Assembly: GCA_029261355.1 (NCBI GenBank)
Contig: JAJDBM010000024.1
Span: 124,001-188,000, forward strand
DNA from: Nitrospirales bacterium
GTDB lineage: Bacteria > Nitrospirota > Nitrospiria > Nitrospirales > UBA8639
Reading direction: 5' to 3'
Length of the DNA: 64,000 nt
Shown here: positions 36,657-45,715 of the stretch, piece by piece
How positions within the stretch are numbered: the stretch's first letter is position 1
Layout: the number at the start of each line of letters is the position of its first letter
Program-made: the position numbers and the translations under genes
The notes under the pieces: model-generated
Seen by the model: the letters and a program-made list of their open reading frames with translations, nothing else
Database searches by the model: none
What the model was told of the DNA's origin: nothing

Positions 36657-38582
36657 GTGCCACAATTTAAGCTCTTTACAAATCTTGCGATTGAACGAAA
36701 ACTCCTCCTAGTTTCGGCAGTGCCTATTATTGCCTTGCTCATGTTAAGCATCGTGACCTACAAAAGTGTCGAAACATTTTCGAATGACGAAGATCAACTC
36801 AATCATGTGTATCACGTACAAAGTGCATCTGCTGAATATATGCGATTGGTTGTTGACTTAGAAACGGGGTTTCGCGGGTTTGTGTTAACCAAGCAACCCC
36901 AGTTTCTTCAGCCCTATAAAGCGGCGAAATCCCGCGTCCTGTCGGTTGGCCGTTCCCTCTTACAAATGGTCAAAAATAACCGAGAACAATACCTCTTGGT
37001 TGAAAAAGTACAGACTTTCGTTCAACAACTGCTGACTGATAAGGATCGGCTCATTGACCGGGTCAAAGATGGCCATCATCAAGAAGCCTTTGATTACATC
37101 GCGACTGAAAAAGGACGCTCCCTCATGCTTGGCATTCGAGAGGATATGGCCAGATTCGATAATCGAGAAGTCGAATTATTAAGTCTAGCCTTGACCAGTA
37201 GCTCTCAAGACCGAGCCAGACTCCTTGGTGTCATCGTCGGGGGAGGGGCCTTGGCACTTGTCCTTATGATTCTCCCGATTCAACTCATCGCCCGGTCAAT
37301 CACCGGACCGCTCACGGCACTCGCAAAATCTGTGAGCAGCGCATCAGCAGGGACAGTGCCATCCGTAACAGTGCTGCATCGACATGATGAAATTGGCGAC
37401 CTCACTCGAGTGATTCATGACATGAGCCTTCAGATTCAGGCCCACATTGATCAAATTAAGCAATCAGAACATGAACTTCGTGGACTGAATCATACGTTGA
37501 CGGCTTCTGAAACAAAGTACCGAAGCATCGTGGATTATGCCCCTATTGGTATTTTCAGAACCCACGGATCCCGCGTTATATTTTCAAATCGCCAAAACTG
37601 GATCATCGCAGGACGAGACCCTGAGCAGAATACTGAACCAGAGGCAATTTGGGAGGCGGTCCACCCTGAGGATCGAGAGATTACCTTTCAAGCCTTTTGC
37701 CATGCTACCCAAGAATGTATTGCCTTTGAACGGGTCTTTCGATTTCTACATCCCGATGGAACAATCAGGAATGTCCTCAGTCGAGCCATCCCAATTAATG
37801 CACAGGAGTCGCAGCAAGTCACCTATCAGGGGTTTAATGTGGATATCACCGCACTCGAGCAAATGCGTGTGCAGCTCAGCCGTTCTGAACGGTTAGCCAC
37901 CCTAGGTCAGGTGGCCGCAGGCATCGCCCATGAAATTCGAAACCCTTTAGTTGGCATTGGTTCGACCACGTCGTTATTAATGGAAGACTTTTTAGAAGAA
38001 GACGTACGTAAAGCAGACCTAGTCACCATTTTGAACGAAACAAAACGTCTGGATCGAATAGTGAATCAAATCGTTGAATATGCACGTCCACGAGACCCAC
38101 TGCCTGCGGACTGCTCCCTCAACGAAGTCGTGCAAGAAACCATGCATCTGTTGCGAGAACCACTTGACAGTAAAAACATTGACTGGAATATTACTTTTGC
38201 CAATGACCTGCCTCGAATAAAAGCCGACCGAGACCAACTTAAACAGGTGCTCCTCAATGTGATCCAAAATGCCATAGACGCTCTTGACCATTCCGGACAC
38301 TTACGTATTGCAGGTACAGATAATATTCGAAACCACCAGCACGGCATACAACTAGAGATTCAAGACAAGGGTATAGGGGTTGATCCACAATATCTTTCGA
38401 GAGTATTTGAACCATTTTTCACCTCTGGAAAACGACAAGGCACAGGACTAGGATTAGCCATTTGTCGAAACATCATTGAAGGGCATGGGGGGGAAATTCT
38501 GATGACCAGCCAATTGGGAATAGGAACAGTCGTCTCCATTTGGCTTCCCATTTCACATCAACAACAATTTTCAAGAGTGTAA
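36657..38582 (+). CDS. CHASE3-HAMP-PAS histidine kinase
   Basis: A 641-residue membrane kinase starting at GTG. A first membrane segment (LLLVSAVPIIALLMLSIVTY) is followed by a CHASE3 periplasmic domain (DLETGFRGFVLTKQPQFLQPY). A second membrane segment (LLGVIVGGGALALVLMIL) and HAMP come next. A PAS domain lies at about 285-405, then the H-box GIAHEIRNPLVGI (His near 424), then an ATPase domain with NVIQNAIDAL, DKGIGVDP and GTGLGLAI. The NtrB-like H-box and the adjacent sigma-54 activator, three bases downstream, define a two-component system of the NtrBC/AtoSC type. The CHASE3 ligand is unknown. Confidence 0.92.
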   Translation: MPQFKLFTNLAIERKLLLVSAVPIIALLMLSIVTYKSVETFSNDEDQLNHVYHVQSASAEYMRLVVDLETGFRGFVLTKQPQFLQPYKAAKSRVLSVGRSLLQMVKNNREQYLLVEKVQTFVQQLLTDKDRLIDRVKDGHHQEAFDYIATEKGRSLMLGIREDMARFDNREVELLSLALTSSSQDRARLLGVIVGGGALALVLMILPIQLIARSITGPLTALAKSVSSASAGTVPSVTVLHRHDEIGDLTRVIHDMSLQIQAHIDQIKQSEHELRGLNHTLTASETKYRSIVDYAPIGIFRTHGSRVIFSNRQNWIIAGRDPEQNTEPEAIWEAVHPEDREITFQAFCHATQECIAFERVFRFLHPDGTIRNVLSRAIPINAQESQQVTYQGFNVDITALEQMRVQLSRSERLATLGQVAAGIAHEIRNPLVGIGSTTSLLMEDFLEEDVRKADLVTILNETKRLDRIVNQIVEYARPRDPLPADCSLNEVVQETMHLLREPLDSKNIDWNITFANDLPRIKADRDQLKQVLLNVIQNAIDALDHSGHLRIAGTDNIRNHQHGIQLEIQDKGIGVDPQYLSRVFEPFFTSGKRQGTGLGLAICRNIIEGHGGEILMTSQLGIGTVVSIWLPISHQQQFSRV

Positions 38583-38585
38583 CCC

Positions 38586-39977
38586 ATGCGTACGAATATT
38601 TTTGTCACCGATGACGATCAAGCTGTACGGTCGGCCATTACCAGACGTCTCCAACGACGAAATCATCATGTACGAGCCTTTGATTCAGGAGAAGCACTGA
38701 TCGCCACGTTAGATCATGACACACCAGACATTATCCTATTAGATTTTAAGATGTCTGGAATGACCGGGATTGAGACCCTCAAACATGTGCGAACCAAAGC
38801 ACCAGAAGCACTCGTCGTCCTCTTAACAGCCTATGGAACAGTCGAAAATGCTGTCGAAGCGATGAAAATTGGCGCCTATGATTTTTTAATAAAGAGCGTT
38901 GACCTATCAGGAATTGATCCCGTCGTGAGCCGAGCCATAGAACTTCTTACCTTACGGCGACGGATGGACTTTGAGACTCAAGATACAAAAGGACGTTTTG
39001 CCTTAAATAATCTCATTACCCAAAGTCCGCGCATGAAGGAGCTAGTCGCTCAAATCCAAGAAATGACCCACAATCAGAAAACCACGGTCTTACTGCAGGG
39101 AGAAACTGGAACCGGTAAAGAGTTTATCGCCAGAGTCTTACACCACAATGGTCCAAGAAAAGATGCCCCCTTCGTAGGCGTGAACTGTACGGCAATTCCA
39201 CAAGAATTATTTGAAAGTGAACTCTTTGGGTACGAACGCGGGGCATTTACTGGCGCACATCAACGACGATTGGGACTCTGCGAACAGGCCGATGGCGGCA
39301 CCTTATTTCTTGATGAAATTGGCGATATGAATATTGGCATGCAAGCCAAACTACTCCGCGTGCTGCAAGAGCGATCCATCAAGCGATTAGGCGGGCGAGA
39401 TGATATTAATGTCGACTTTCGTCTTATTGCCGCCACCAATCAAGACTTACGTTCTCAAGTAGCACAAGGTTATTTTCGGGAAGATCTCTTTTTTCGTCTT
39501 AATGTCGTCTCCCTAGAGTTACCCCCCCTGCGCCACCGGGTGGAAGATATCATTCCCTTAGGGTTTCGAGCATTAGGCCATCACGCGAAAGACATGGGAA
39601 AAGAAATTAGCGATATCGACTCTCAAGCCCGAGCCCTCTTAGAACAGTATGACTACCCCGGTAACATACGAGAACTCGAAAACATTATTGAACGCGCCGT
39701 GATCTTTGCCAAAGAAAAAACTCTCACGGTCGGCAATCTACCAAAAGAACTCCACGAAACACCTGATCGGACGACCACCACCCAGACTACCGATGCGAAG
39801 CAAGTGGTGCGAATTGAGATGACCATCGGCACCCATACCTTAGCCGATATTGAAGGTTCCATTATTGAAGAAATCATGCGCCTGGCTGACGCCAATAAAA
39901 GTTTGGCAGCCAAACATCTCGGCATCACCCGCTTCGCCCTCGATCGCCGATTAAAAAAATCTCAAGACTCGGTCTAA
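38586..39977 (+). CDS. Sigma-54-dependent NtrC-family response regulator
   Basis: A 463-residue activator. The receiver has FVTDDDQAV and Asp53 in IILLDFKMSGMTG. The AAA+ domain (about 145-375) has Walker A GETGTGKE, the sigma-54-contacting GAFTGA loop (FGYERGAFTGAHQ), Walker B GGTLFLDEIGD and an arginine finger region (FREDLFFRLNVV). A Fis-type helix-turn-helix ends the protein (NKSLAAKHLGITRFALDRRL). All residues needed for sigma-54 activation are present. Coupling with the preceding kinase gives it its phosphate. Targets would need a -24/-12 promoter; I found none obvious in this window. Confidence 0.95.
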   Translation: MRTNIFVTDDDQAVRSAITRRLQRRNHHVRAFDSGEALIATLDHDTPDIILLDFKMSGMTGIETLKHVRTKAPEALVVLLTAYGTVENAVEAMKIGAYDFLIKSVDLSGIDPVVSRAIELLTLRRRMDFETQDTKGRFALNNLITQSPRMKELVAQIQEMTHNQKTTVLLQGETGTGKEFIARVLHHNGPRKDAPFVGVNCTAIPQELFESELFGYERGAFTGAHQRRLGLCEQADGGTLFLDEIGDMNIGMQAKLLRVLQERSIKRLGGRDDINVDFRLIAATNQDLRSQVAQGYFREDLFFRLNVVSLELPPLRHRVEDIIPLGFRALGHHAKDMGKEISDIDSQARALLEQYDYPGNIRELENIIERAVIFAKEKTLTVGNLPKELHETPDRTTTTQTTDAKQVVRIEMTIGTHTLADIEGSIIEEIMRLADANKSLAAKHLGITRFALDRRLKKSQDSV

Positions 39978-41017
39978 TATATCCCTTCGTAAAGCCCTAC
40001 ATTCTCTGGACTCCCTTTAAAACTGATAGAAATCTGAGGCCCTCTGCCGGTCGACGACAGAGATGGCCCTGAATAAGTTTCCACGGTCTTCAGTGAATAA
40101 ATAGACCTCGTTGAATCATCGTTTAGTCATTCATGTGAGCTTATCATGAGTCGGCAAATCTAACTGGCCCATCAGTCTATATCTAAAGTCAAAGTGGCAC
40201 TCGCAGCCCAAGGGGGGGCGAAAGCACCACCGTTTAATTGGCGCAGAAACTTGACGATCATCTGAACCAGATTGCTTAATGGAAACCCAGCAATTGGAAC
40301 AATCCCCCGACGCCTTCCATGAGAAATAGCGCGAAGTGACCTCGGCCATAGATGTGAAAACACGACATGCGAAAATTGGTCAGCTATAGCAGGAAAATGA
40401 CTTTTTAGAAATCGCGCTCGGCAGACCTCACGGCTGAACTCTCAACCATGATTGCCTGGAACCATGCATGACTCATCTCATAGACAGCAAAGGCACTCCG
40501 ATTGTCTATAGGCTGGATCTATGACAAACCAACTCCCATCAGCAAGCATGAACAGGAGTTGATGCATCGTCGGGGGTCGGGGCATCTGGCCCATACATTT
40601 GCTGGATTTCGGATGTTGAGAGACCTGTTCATTTCTCAAATGATTTTTCTATGTATCCTAAATCCCCTCACATTCTCACGTTTTTCAGTCAAAATTGTTA
40701 TATAGACTTACTGACCATATACCCGAGCATCCTAATAACGTTGGCAATCAGATACCAGAGGTCCACGTCTGTTGGTTGCGAGGAATCTCCACATCCTCAT
40801 TAATTAAAAAAATTGAGTCCGTGAGAATACAAAGCGCTCTCGATTCTTACAGGCTTGTTGTCGATGTTAGGGCACAAACTTACAGCGTAGAGGGTTGAGA
40901 CTCAACCTCTTGTCTATTGTGCATCCAAACATGTCCTTGAAAGCAGCGTCCATGGTAGACTGCTTTGAGCAGATATGAAGAAGAACTCGTTTTCAGATTT
41001 CAAAATCTTGTGCCGAC
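39978..41017. other. Gene-poor kilobase with hairpins
   Basis: No convincing gene in just over 1 kb. A structured hairpin near 40033-40067 (GGCC, TCTG, CG repeated as CG, CAGA, GGCC) follows the activator gene and may be its terminator. A run of seven G occurs near 40211. At 40889-40910 AGAGGGTTGAG pairs with CTCAACCTCT over an almost perfect dyad, with TGTCTATTGT behind it, another terminator candidate. Short frames on both strands look like chance or decayed sequence. Confidence 0.45.
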
Positions 41018-41419
41018 ATGACCACGTCAAACTCTCATACAAACATCTATCAGCTTTCCGGTCTTGATGAGCGCGAACGTGGGTTTACGCGACAAGTAGA
41101 ATGTATTCATCAAGGAAACGAATATCATGTGGTATTTCGATATGAACGCGTCAAGGTTGAAGGTCGTTCCCCAATTAACGAATCCGTAGCCCTTCAATCT
41201 TTAGTCAAGACCCTTCATGCAACAGGGTATAGCCAACTACGATCACAATTTATTTTCCAAAGAGACAAGTACCTGGGGAGTCAAGAACTCTGGGTCGATT
41301 ACCCCGACCCAGACCGTATTGAGGAGAAGAAACCAGTGACGCTTATTTCACGTCTGCGGCAATGGCTGGATATCAGAAAACAAGGCAAGCATCGTGACAA
41401 TTCCCACCGGCAATGTTAA
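41018..41419 (+). CDS. Hypothetical cytoplasmic protein
   Basis: A 133-residue hydrophilic protein without signal peptide or membrane segment. The central part alternates beta and helix (YHVVFRYERVKVEG, ALQSLVKTLHATGYSQLRSQ, SQELWVDYPDP), which looks like a small globular domain. The C-terminal 30 residues are basic (RLRQWLDIRKQGKHRDNSHR). I recognise no family. Start is the ATG following GTGCCGAC; no strong ribosome-binding site. It is isolated from its neighbours. Confidence 0.55.
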   Translation: MTTSNSHTNIYQLSGLDERERGFTRQVECIHQGNEYHVVFRYERVKVEGRSPINESVALQSLVKTLHATGYSQLRSQFIFQRDKYLGSQELWVDYPDPDRIEEKKPVTLISRLRQWLDIRKQGKHRDNSHRQC

Positions 41420-41588
41420 CCAACAATTGAGACCAAATATCTATCCCAAACGCTGATACCCAACGCATGGCCAGGAAAGCCAAGTCTTGCCTGGCCGCCT
41501 GACTTCTCCTGAATACCAACAAGCCTGCAATGGCATTTTGGTAAATGAGTTCTGTTGGATGATAACGAAAACAGACTCCCTATCTAGG

Positions 41589-42923
41589 TCAGCTTGACGC
41601 CAGTTGCGTCTCCATCGCGGCTTGTGCATTGCTAGATTCAGGATTGGAGGGGTAGTAGGAGATAATACGACGAGGATTCAAATATTCGCGAACTTCTTGG
41701 GCCAAATCACGTGGACGAATGGCCTCCTTGATCCCGATGTCCTCTTCTCGCGCGAGGTCGAGAATCATCGCTTCTTCTTTAGGAATATCCGGGGAATACA
41801 CCATCACAATAGGACGAAGACGGGCTTCCATATTCACGCTGGTCACCAACCCCATTGCCCCATTTGTCAATGCCACTAACGATCCAGGAGGGTAAACCCC
41901 AAGTTGGCGAATTAATGTCACAACCGCATCATTCCACAAACTCGCCCGTTCTTTGGTATAGAGTAGAGAAAGTGCCTCGGATGGCGTGAGAGACCTCAGA
42001 GGATCTGGGTGGTTACACATCTCATCGTACGCATCCGCAACCATGACTATTTTAGCATACTGGGTAATCCCGCCTTCTTTAAGACCAGAGGGATATCCAG
42101 TACCATTCAGCCGTTCATGATGCTGCAAAACAATATCTAAGCATTCATGAGGAAATGCGGGATAAGAGGCTAAAGTATCCTTCCCATACCGCGGGTGTTT
42201 TTTTAATATGGCTTTCGTTTCAGCTGAAGTCGATGTGGTTTTTTTGAGTAGCATTTCACCAGAGTATTTTAGTTCACCAATATCATGGAGCATAGCCCCC
42301 ATCGCGAGCTTTTCAATTTCATGCCGCTTGAGACCGAGATCCCGGGCAATCAAAATTGAAAGTGTACACACGTTCAGCGAATGGAGAAGAAATTCATCTC
42401 CAGAATCATTGGAGCCCATTAAATTCATGAGTGCGCGAGAAGAATCGTTGTCGACCAAAATGTCATTCAGTGACCCGATCATTTTTTTGGCCGTGATCAG
42501 ACCACGAGGCGAACCAGAACTGAGGTCCTGCAACATCACTTTCCCCTCGCGCAGCACATCCTTGTATTCCGCCTCAACCTTCCGCAACTGTTCCTGATAA
42601 TTCCGATAATCTTGTTGCAATTCGAACTTGTGTTGAACAAGTTCCTCTTGTTCCGCCGCCGCTGCATCTAAATCCCCTGGGGCACCCTCTTCGCTCTCCG
42701 ACAAACCATCTCCTCCGTCTCCTTCTCCCTCAGCTCCTTCAGGATCTGATTTCTCGGGATCGTAGAGAATCTTGACTCTTTTCAGTCCACGTAGAGTTTC
42801 CAATTCCTTTGGGAATCTGACTTTGAACGTATTCGTCGGAAATGGATGACTAAACCAAGATCCTTCGAGCTTGAGATACAACCCAATCCGTAACTCTTTC
42901 GCTGTAATTTCCTCAAAAGCCAT
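41589..42923 (-). CDS. HD-GYP cyclic-di-GMP phosphodiesterase with DUF3391
   Basis: I choose the ATG at 42923 (GGGAG ten bases upstream) over a TTG three codons earlier. The N-terminal DUF3391 domain is EITAKELRIGLYLKLEGSWFS. An acidic linker (EGEGDGGDGLSESEEG) and a coiled coil follow. The HD-GYP domain has the HD pair in MLHDIGELKYSGEML, HH in LQHHERLNGTGYPSG (GYP intact) and KIVMVADAYDEM. The metal-binding residues needed to hydrolyse c-di-GMP appear complete. The usual second Lys-rich motif is kept (KHPRYGKDTL). It is expected to be an active phosphodiesterase. The pentapeptide-repeat gene lies 67 bases upstream on the same strand. Confidence 0.92.
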   Translation of the reverse strand: MAFEEITAKELRIGLYLKLEGSWFSHPFPTNTFKVRFPKELETLRGLKRVKILYDPEKSDPEGAEGEGDGGDGLSESEEGAPGDLDAAAAEQEELVQHKFELQQDYRNYQEQLRKVEAEYKDVLREGKVMLQDLSSGSPRGLITAKKMIGSLNDILVDNDSSRALMNLMGSNDSGDEFLLHSLNVCTLSILIARDLGLKRHEIEKLAMGAMLHDIGELKYSGEMLLKKTTSTSAETKAILKKHPRYGKDTLASYPAFPHECLDIVLQHHERLNGTGYPSGLKEGGITQYAKIVMVADAYDEMCNHPDPLRSLTPSEALSLLYTKERASLWNDAVVTLIRQLGVYPPGSLVALTNGAMGLVTSVNMEARLRPIVMVYSPDIPKEEAMILDLAREEDIGIKEAIRPRDLAQEVREYLNPRRIISYYPSNPESSNAQAAMETQLASS

Positions 42924-42990
42924 TACGCGCAAACTCCCGGCATCATTCTATAACGAACATTCGACATATCATTCTGTAATGCACGTTTCA

Positions 42991-43533
42991 CTATCGACCA
43001 TTAAGGATCGCAGTCTTTTCAAGGCGATAGAGTCCCACGCACTGCTCTAAATTTGCCCCATCAATAGTTGCATTCTGCAAATTACAACCGCTTAAATCCG
43101 CTCGCTGAAATTGGGCTTTGGTTAAATTCGCATTCTGAAAATCAGCATCTCGCACATCTGCATCCTGAAAGTTAGTTTCTTCACAGTCCGCATTCTTGAA
43201 ATCTGACATGAGTAAAAGCGAATGCGATAAATCTGCTTGGACTAACGAGGCTTCTTTCAAGACGGCACCAATAAAATGTGCACCTTCGAATATACCTCCA
43301 GCTAGGTTTGCTCTCTCTAAGTTCGCTCCAAAGAAATAGGAATAAGAAAAATTGGCACCATGCAGATCTGCACCTTGTAGATGAGCTCCGGTAAGATTCA
43401 CATTTCGAAACTCACGCCCATGAAGATCCGCACCATTCAAGTCTGGATGAATCTCTGGATGCTCATCCCTCCAGGAATTCCAGATAGTGATTCCTTCTTC
43501 AAGAAGACAATGTAGGTGTTGGGCATTGGCCAT
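42991..43533 (-). CDS. Pentapeptide-repeat protein
   Basis: The 180-residue protein is dominated by A(D/N)LXX repeats (GADLHGREFRNVNLTGAHLQ at its start, SLVQADLSHSLL later), about 25 units forming a quadrilateral beta-helix. The N-terminal 30 residues (LHCLLEEGITIWNSWRDEHP) are a common cap in such proteins. Roles in the family range from DNA mimicry to scaffolding; none can be assigned. AGGAGGA lies six bases before the ATG. It could be in one transcript with the HD-GYP gene downstream. Confidence 0.92.
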   Translation of the reverse strand: MANAQHLHCLLEEGITIWNSWRDEHPEIHPDLNGADLHGREFRNVNLTGAHLQGADLHGANFSYSYFFGANLERANLAGGIFEGAHFIGAVLKEASLVQADLSHSLLLMSDFKNADCEETNFQDADVRDADFQNANLTKAQFQRADLSGCNLQNATIDGANLEQCVGLYRLEKTAILNGR

Positions 43534-43725
43534 AGCACATCCTCCTTAGAGGCAGAGAGTCTTCGCCGTCCCCCCTTCCCATGCGGGTTAGAGAAAACAA
43601 CTCATTAGGTTTCGTGAATATTGTGAACACACTCCAGCAATTACTTATTTATCCCAGAATCAAGTGAATGCTTCTCACCGTCACTTCGGTTCGTTGATAC
43701 AAAAAGTTGAATATGCTGAGTGTAT

Positions 43726-43739
43726 GGGGGGGGGGGGGG
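43726..43739 (+). repeat. Fourteen-base G homopolymer
   Basis: An uninterrupted run of 14 G lies in the 226-base gap between the STAS gene and the pentapeptide-repeat gene, 20 bases beyond the STAS stop codon. Tracts this long are hypermutable by slippage. It is outside any coding frame, so an effect would be through spacing or transcript end rather than frameshift. Confidence 0.9.
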
Positions 43740-43759
43740 AGTCCACCGCTGCCAAACAC

Positions 43760-44119
43760 CTACCTAACGCCAGAACTACCTACAGATACCCTTGAAGAAA
43801 CGGCTTCATCGACAGAAGAATAAATTTTAATAATATTCTGAAGATTGGCTAAGGCGAAAATTTTCTGAACATAATCTTGTGCCTGAGCGATTACCACACG
43901 AATATTAACGGCCGCCATGTTCTTATAGGCTACCGTAATCAGACCCAATGCGGCGCTATCAATAAATGACACATCCTTCATATTAAGCACAATCAAAGAA
44001 GATCCAGATTCCTTGGCCTTTTCAATCCCACATTGAAATTCATGGCGCGCATTAAAATCTAATCGTCCCGACAGCGTCATAATTACAGCATCCTGTAATT
44101 TTGTTTGGGTAATCACCAT
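43760..44119 (-). CDS. STAS-domain anti-sigma factor antagonist
   Basis: A 119-residue single STAS domain. The phosphorylatable Ser lies in VSFIDSAALGLITVAYK, as in SpoIIAA/RsbV. The N-terminal DAVIMTLSGRLDFNARHEF is typical, and the last 15 residues are a Ser-rich tail. Proteins of this type bind an anti-sigma kinase when unphosphorylated. No anti-sigma factor kinase or PP2C phosphatase gene is adjacent, so the partner is elsewhere. AAGGA stands before the ATG. Confidence 0.92.
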   Translation of the reverse strand: MVITQTKLQDAVIMTLSGRLDFNARHEFQCGIEKAKESGSSLIVLNMKDVSFIDSAALGLITVAYKNMAAVNIRVVIAQAQDYVQKIFALANLQNIIKIYSSVDEAVSSRVSVGSSGVR

Positions 44120-44436
44120 AATTATGAGTTCCTTCCTACCTATATCTTCGTTTGTTTAAATACTAAACAATTGCCTGGTTAGTAGATAAATCAGTTTGTT
44201 GCTTAACCACATCTGAACAATGAGTACCTTTGGGCTTTCACTCTTACAGGCTTTCCTTATTAGCCTCGTATCATCAGTTGACAAGTCACGAGATGAACCT
44301 GCCCACAAAGATTCGAAAGCTATAACCCCTCCGGCTTAACCAAAGACAAACAGCAAGAACCCTACTTGATGTGCAGAACCCAAGAACTCAATTATTATGG
44401 ATCTTATCGGCCTGATGAATAGGAATCTTAAGAATC
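44120..44436. other. Intergenic region
   Basis: About 320 bases between the STAS gene and the response regulator upstream on the same strand. The STAS promoter is probably here. No frame, repeat or hairpin stands out. Confidence 0.4.
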
Positions 44437-45180
44437 TTATACGGAGGAGGTATCTTTCAGTAATTCTTCAAGTTTTTGACGCAGCATGGCCAATTCCTTT
44501 GATTTAAACGCATTCTTCGTGTGATACAGGACTTGGATTGTCTCATACAGTCCCTCTCGAAGCTGATAATATGGTATTGACAAATTTTGAGAGTCTGAGC
44601 CACCGTGCTTGACTAACTCTGAGAGGTCTTGCATCTGCTGCCGCAAATCCTGCATCTTCGAATCGGCCTCCAACGATCCTTCGATAACCGTTTCCATATC
44701 CGTATGATGGTCCGTATCATGGAATGTACAGAACATCTTTTCCAGTTCAATAAATTGCGTGGTTCGCTTCTCAGATTCTTCTCTCGCCTTCCGAATAGTC
44801 CTCAACACCTGATTCTGCCGTATCCCGCGTTTTACTGCTTCTAATAAAGTCGGAAATGACACGGGCTTAATGATATACTCCAACACTTTCAACCTTACGG
44901 ACTCGACAGCTGTTGGAATAGAGGGATAACCCGTCACAACGATGACGGGTAACACCATTGAATGTTGTTGTATCTGATCAACCATCTCAAGAATCTGCAT
45001 GCCGGGCATATGCAAATCAGTAATCAAGAGGTCAAAGTCATTCCCGCCCAAGAGGGGAGTGATCTCGTCTGCCATGTTGACCCGAGAACAGACATACCCT
45101 TCTTCTTCAAGTAATAGACCTGTAGCTTCCAAAAATATTTCCTCATCATCGGCAAGTAAAATTTTCCCCTTAGCGACCAT
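44437..45180 (-). CDS. Response regulator with helical C-terminal region
   Basis: A 247-residue protein. The receiver domain (ILLADDEEIFLEATGLLLEE, acceptor Asp in LLITDLHMPGM, Thr in VVTGYPS, Lys in YIIKPVS) is of the NtrC/FixJ lineage. From about residue 120 there is a coiled coil (RTIRKAREESEKRTTQFIEL) and a helical tail ending in FKSKELAMLRQKLEELL. The tail has no DNA-binding motif I recognise and may be a protein-interaction or dimerisation region. AGGAGG stands before the ATG. No partner kinase is adjacent. Confidence 0.85.
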   Translation of the reverse strand: MVAKGKILLADDEEIFLEATGLLLEEEGYVCSRVNMADEITPLLGGNDFDLLITDLHMPGMQILEMVDQIQQHSMVLPVIVVTGYPSIPTAVESVRLKVLEYIIKPVSFPTLLEAVKRGIRQNQVLRTIRKAREESEKRTTQFIELEKMFCTFHDTDHHTDMETVIEGSLEADSKMQDLRQQMQDLSELVKHGGSDSQNLSIPYYQLREGLYETIQVLYHTKNAFKSKELAMLRQKLEELLKDTSSV

Positions 45181-45715
45181 CGACTACACCTCCTCTAAGT
45201 CCCATGAACACACATGTTATTGAGAGCAAGCATACGGCCTACGTGCATCCCCCAATATTGCCGTTCCAGATACCGTGGACTTCCAACGAAGCCTCCAAAC
45301 GTCCATCTCTCTCTAAATAATACTACCTTTTCCTTGCAAGAGTTTCTTGACCGGGGATATCTAACAGACAAAACCACATCATTCGTCTTCAGAGCACAAC
45401 TCCATGTTCCTGAGACATGACAGTCGTTCCAAAACATTCCTACAGATGTCAAAAAAATTCAGACCCTCATCAAGAAAAATAAGGTCCTCCTCGACACCCC
45501 TAACTACTAAATAGTGGGTAAAATAATGTATGACAAATGAAACAATATCGCTATTAGTTTTTTTTACTGTAATTCTGAGTAGTCATTCAATGTAATGCTA
45601 TCGTATAGCAGGAAGGACACTTTAGACGCTCTATGCCAACATATACACCTGAACGTAGGATCGGGATTGAGGCAGGAAGATCAAAGATTAGATAATGGTA
45701 GATATAACATGCCTT
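45181..45715. other. Intergenic region
   Basis: About 535 bases between two minus-strand regulators. Short frames on both strands (for example 45195-45452) have no ribosome-binding site or family character. The part near 45450-45600 is AT-rich and may include the promoter of the regulator at 45180. No other element identified. Confidence 0.4.

Noticed and set aside
40195-40250. G-rich segment considered as a second riboswitch
   Set aside because: GGCGAAAGC superficially resembles a GEMM P2 loop, but the GGGCAAAC and GACGCAAAGCC blocks are absent on both strands.
45195-45452. 85-codon minus-strand frame
   Set aside because: Cys/Trp-rich and irregular with no ribosome-binding site; it looks like a chance frame in an intergenic region.
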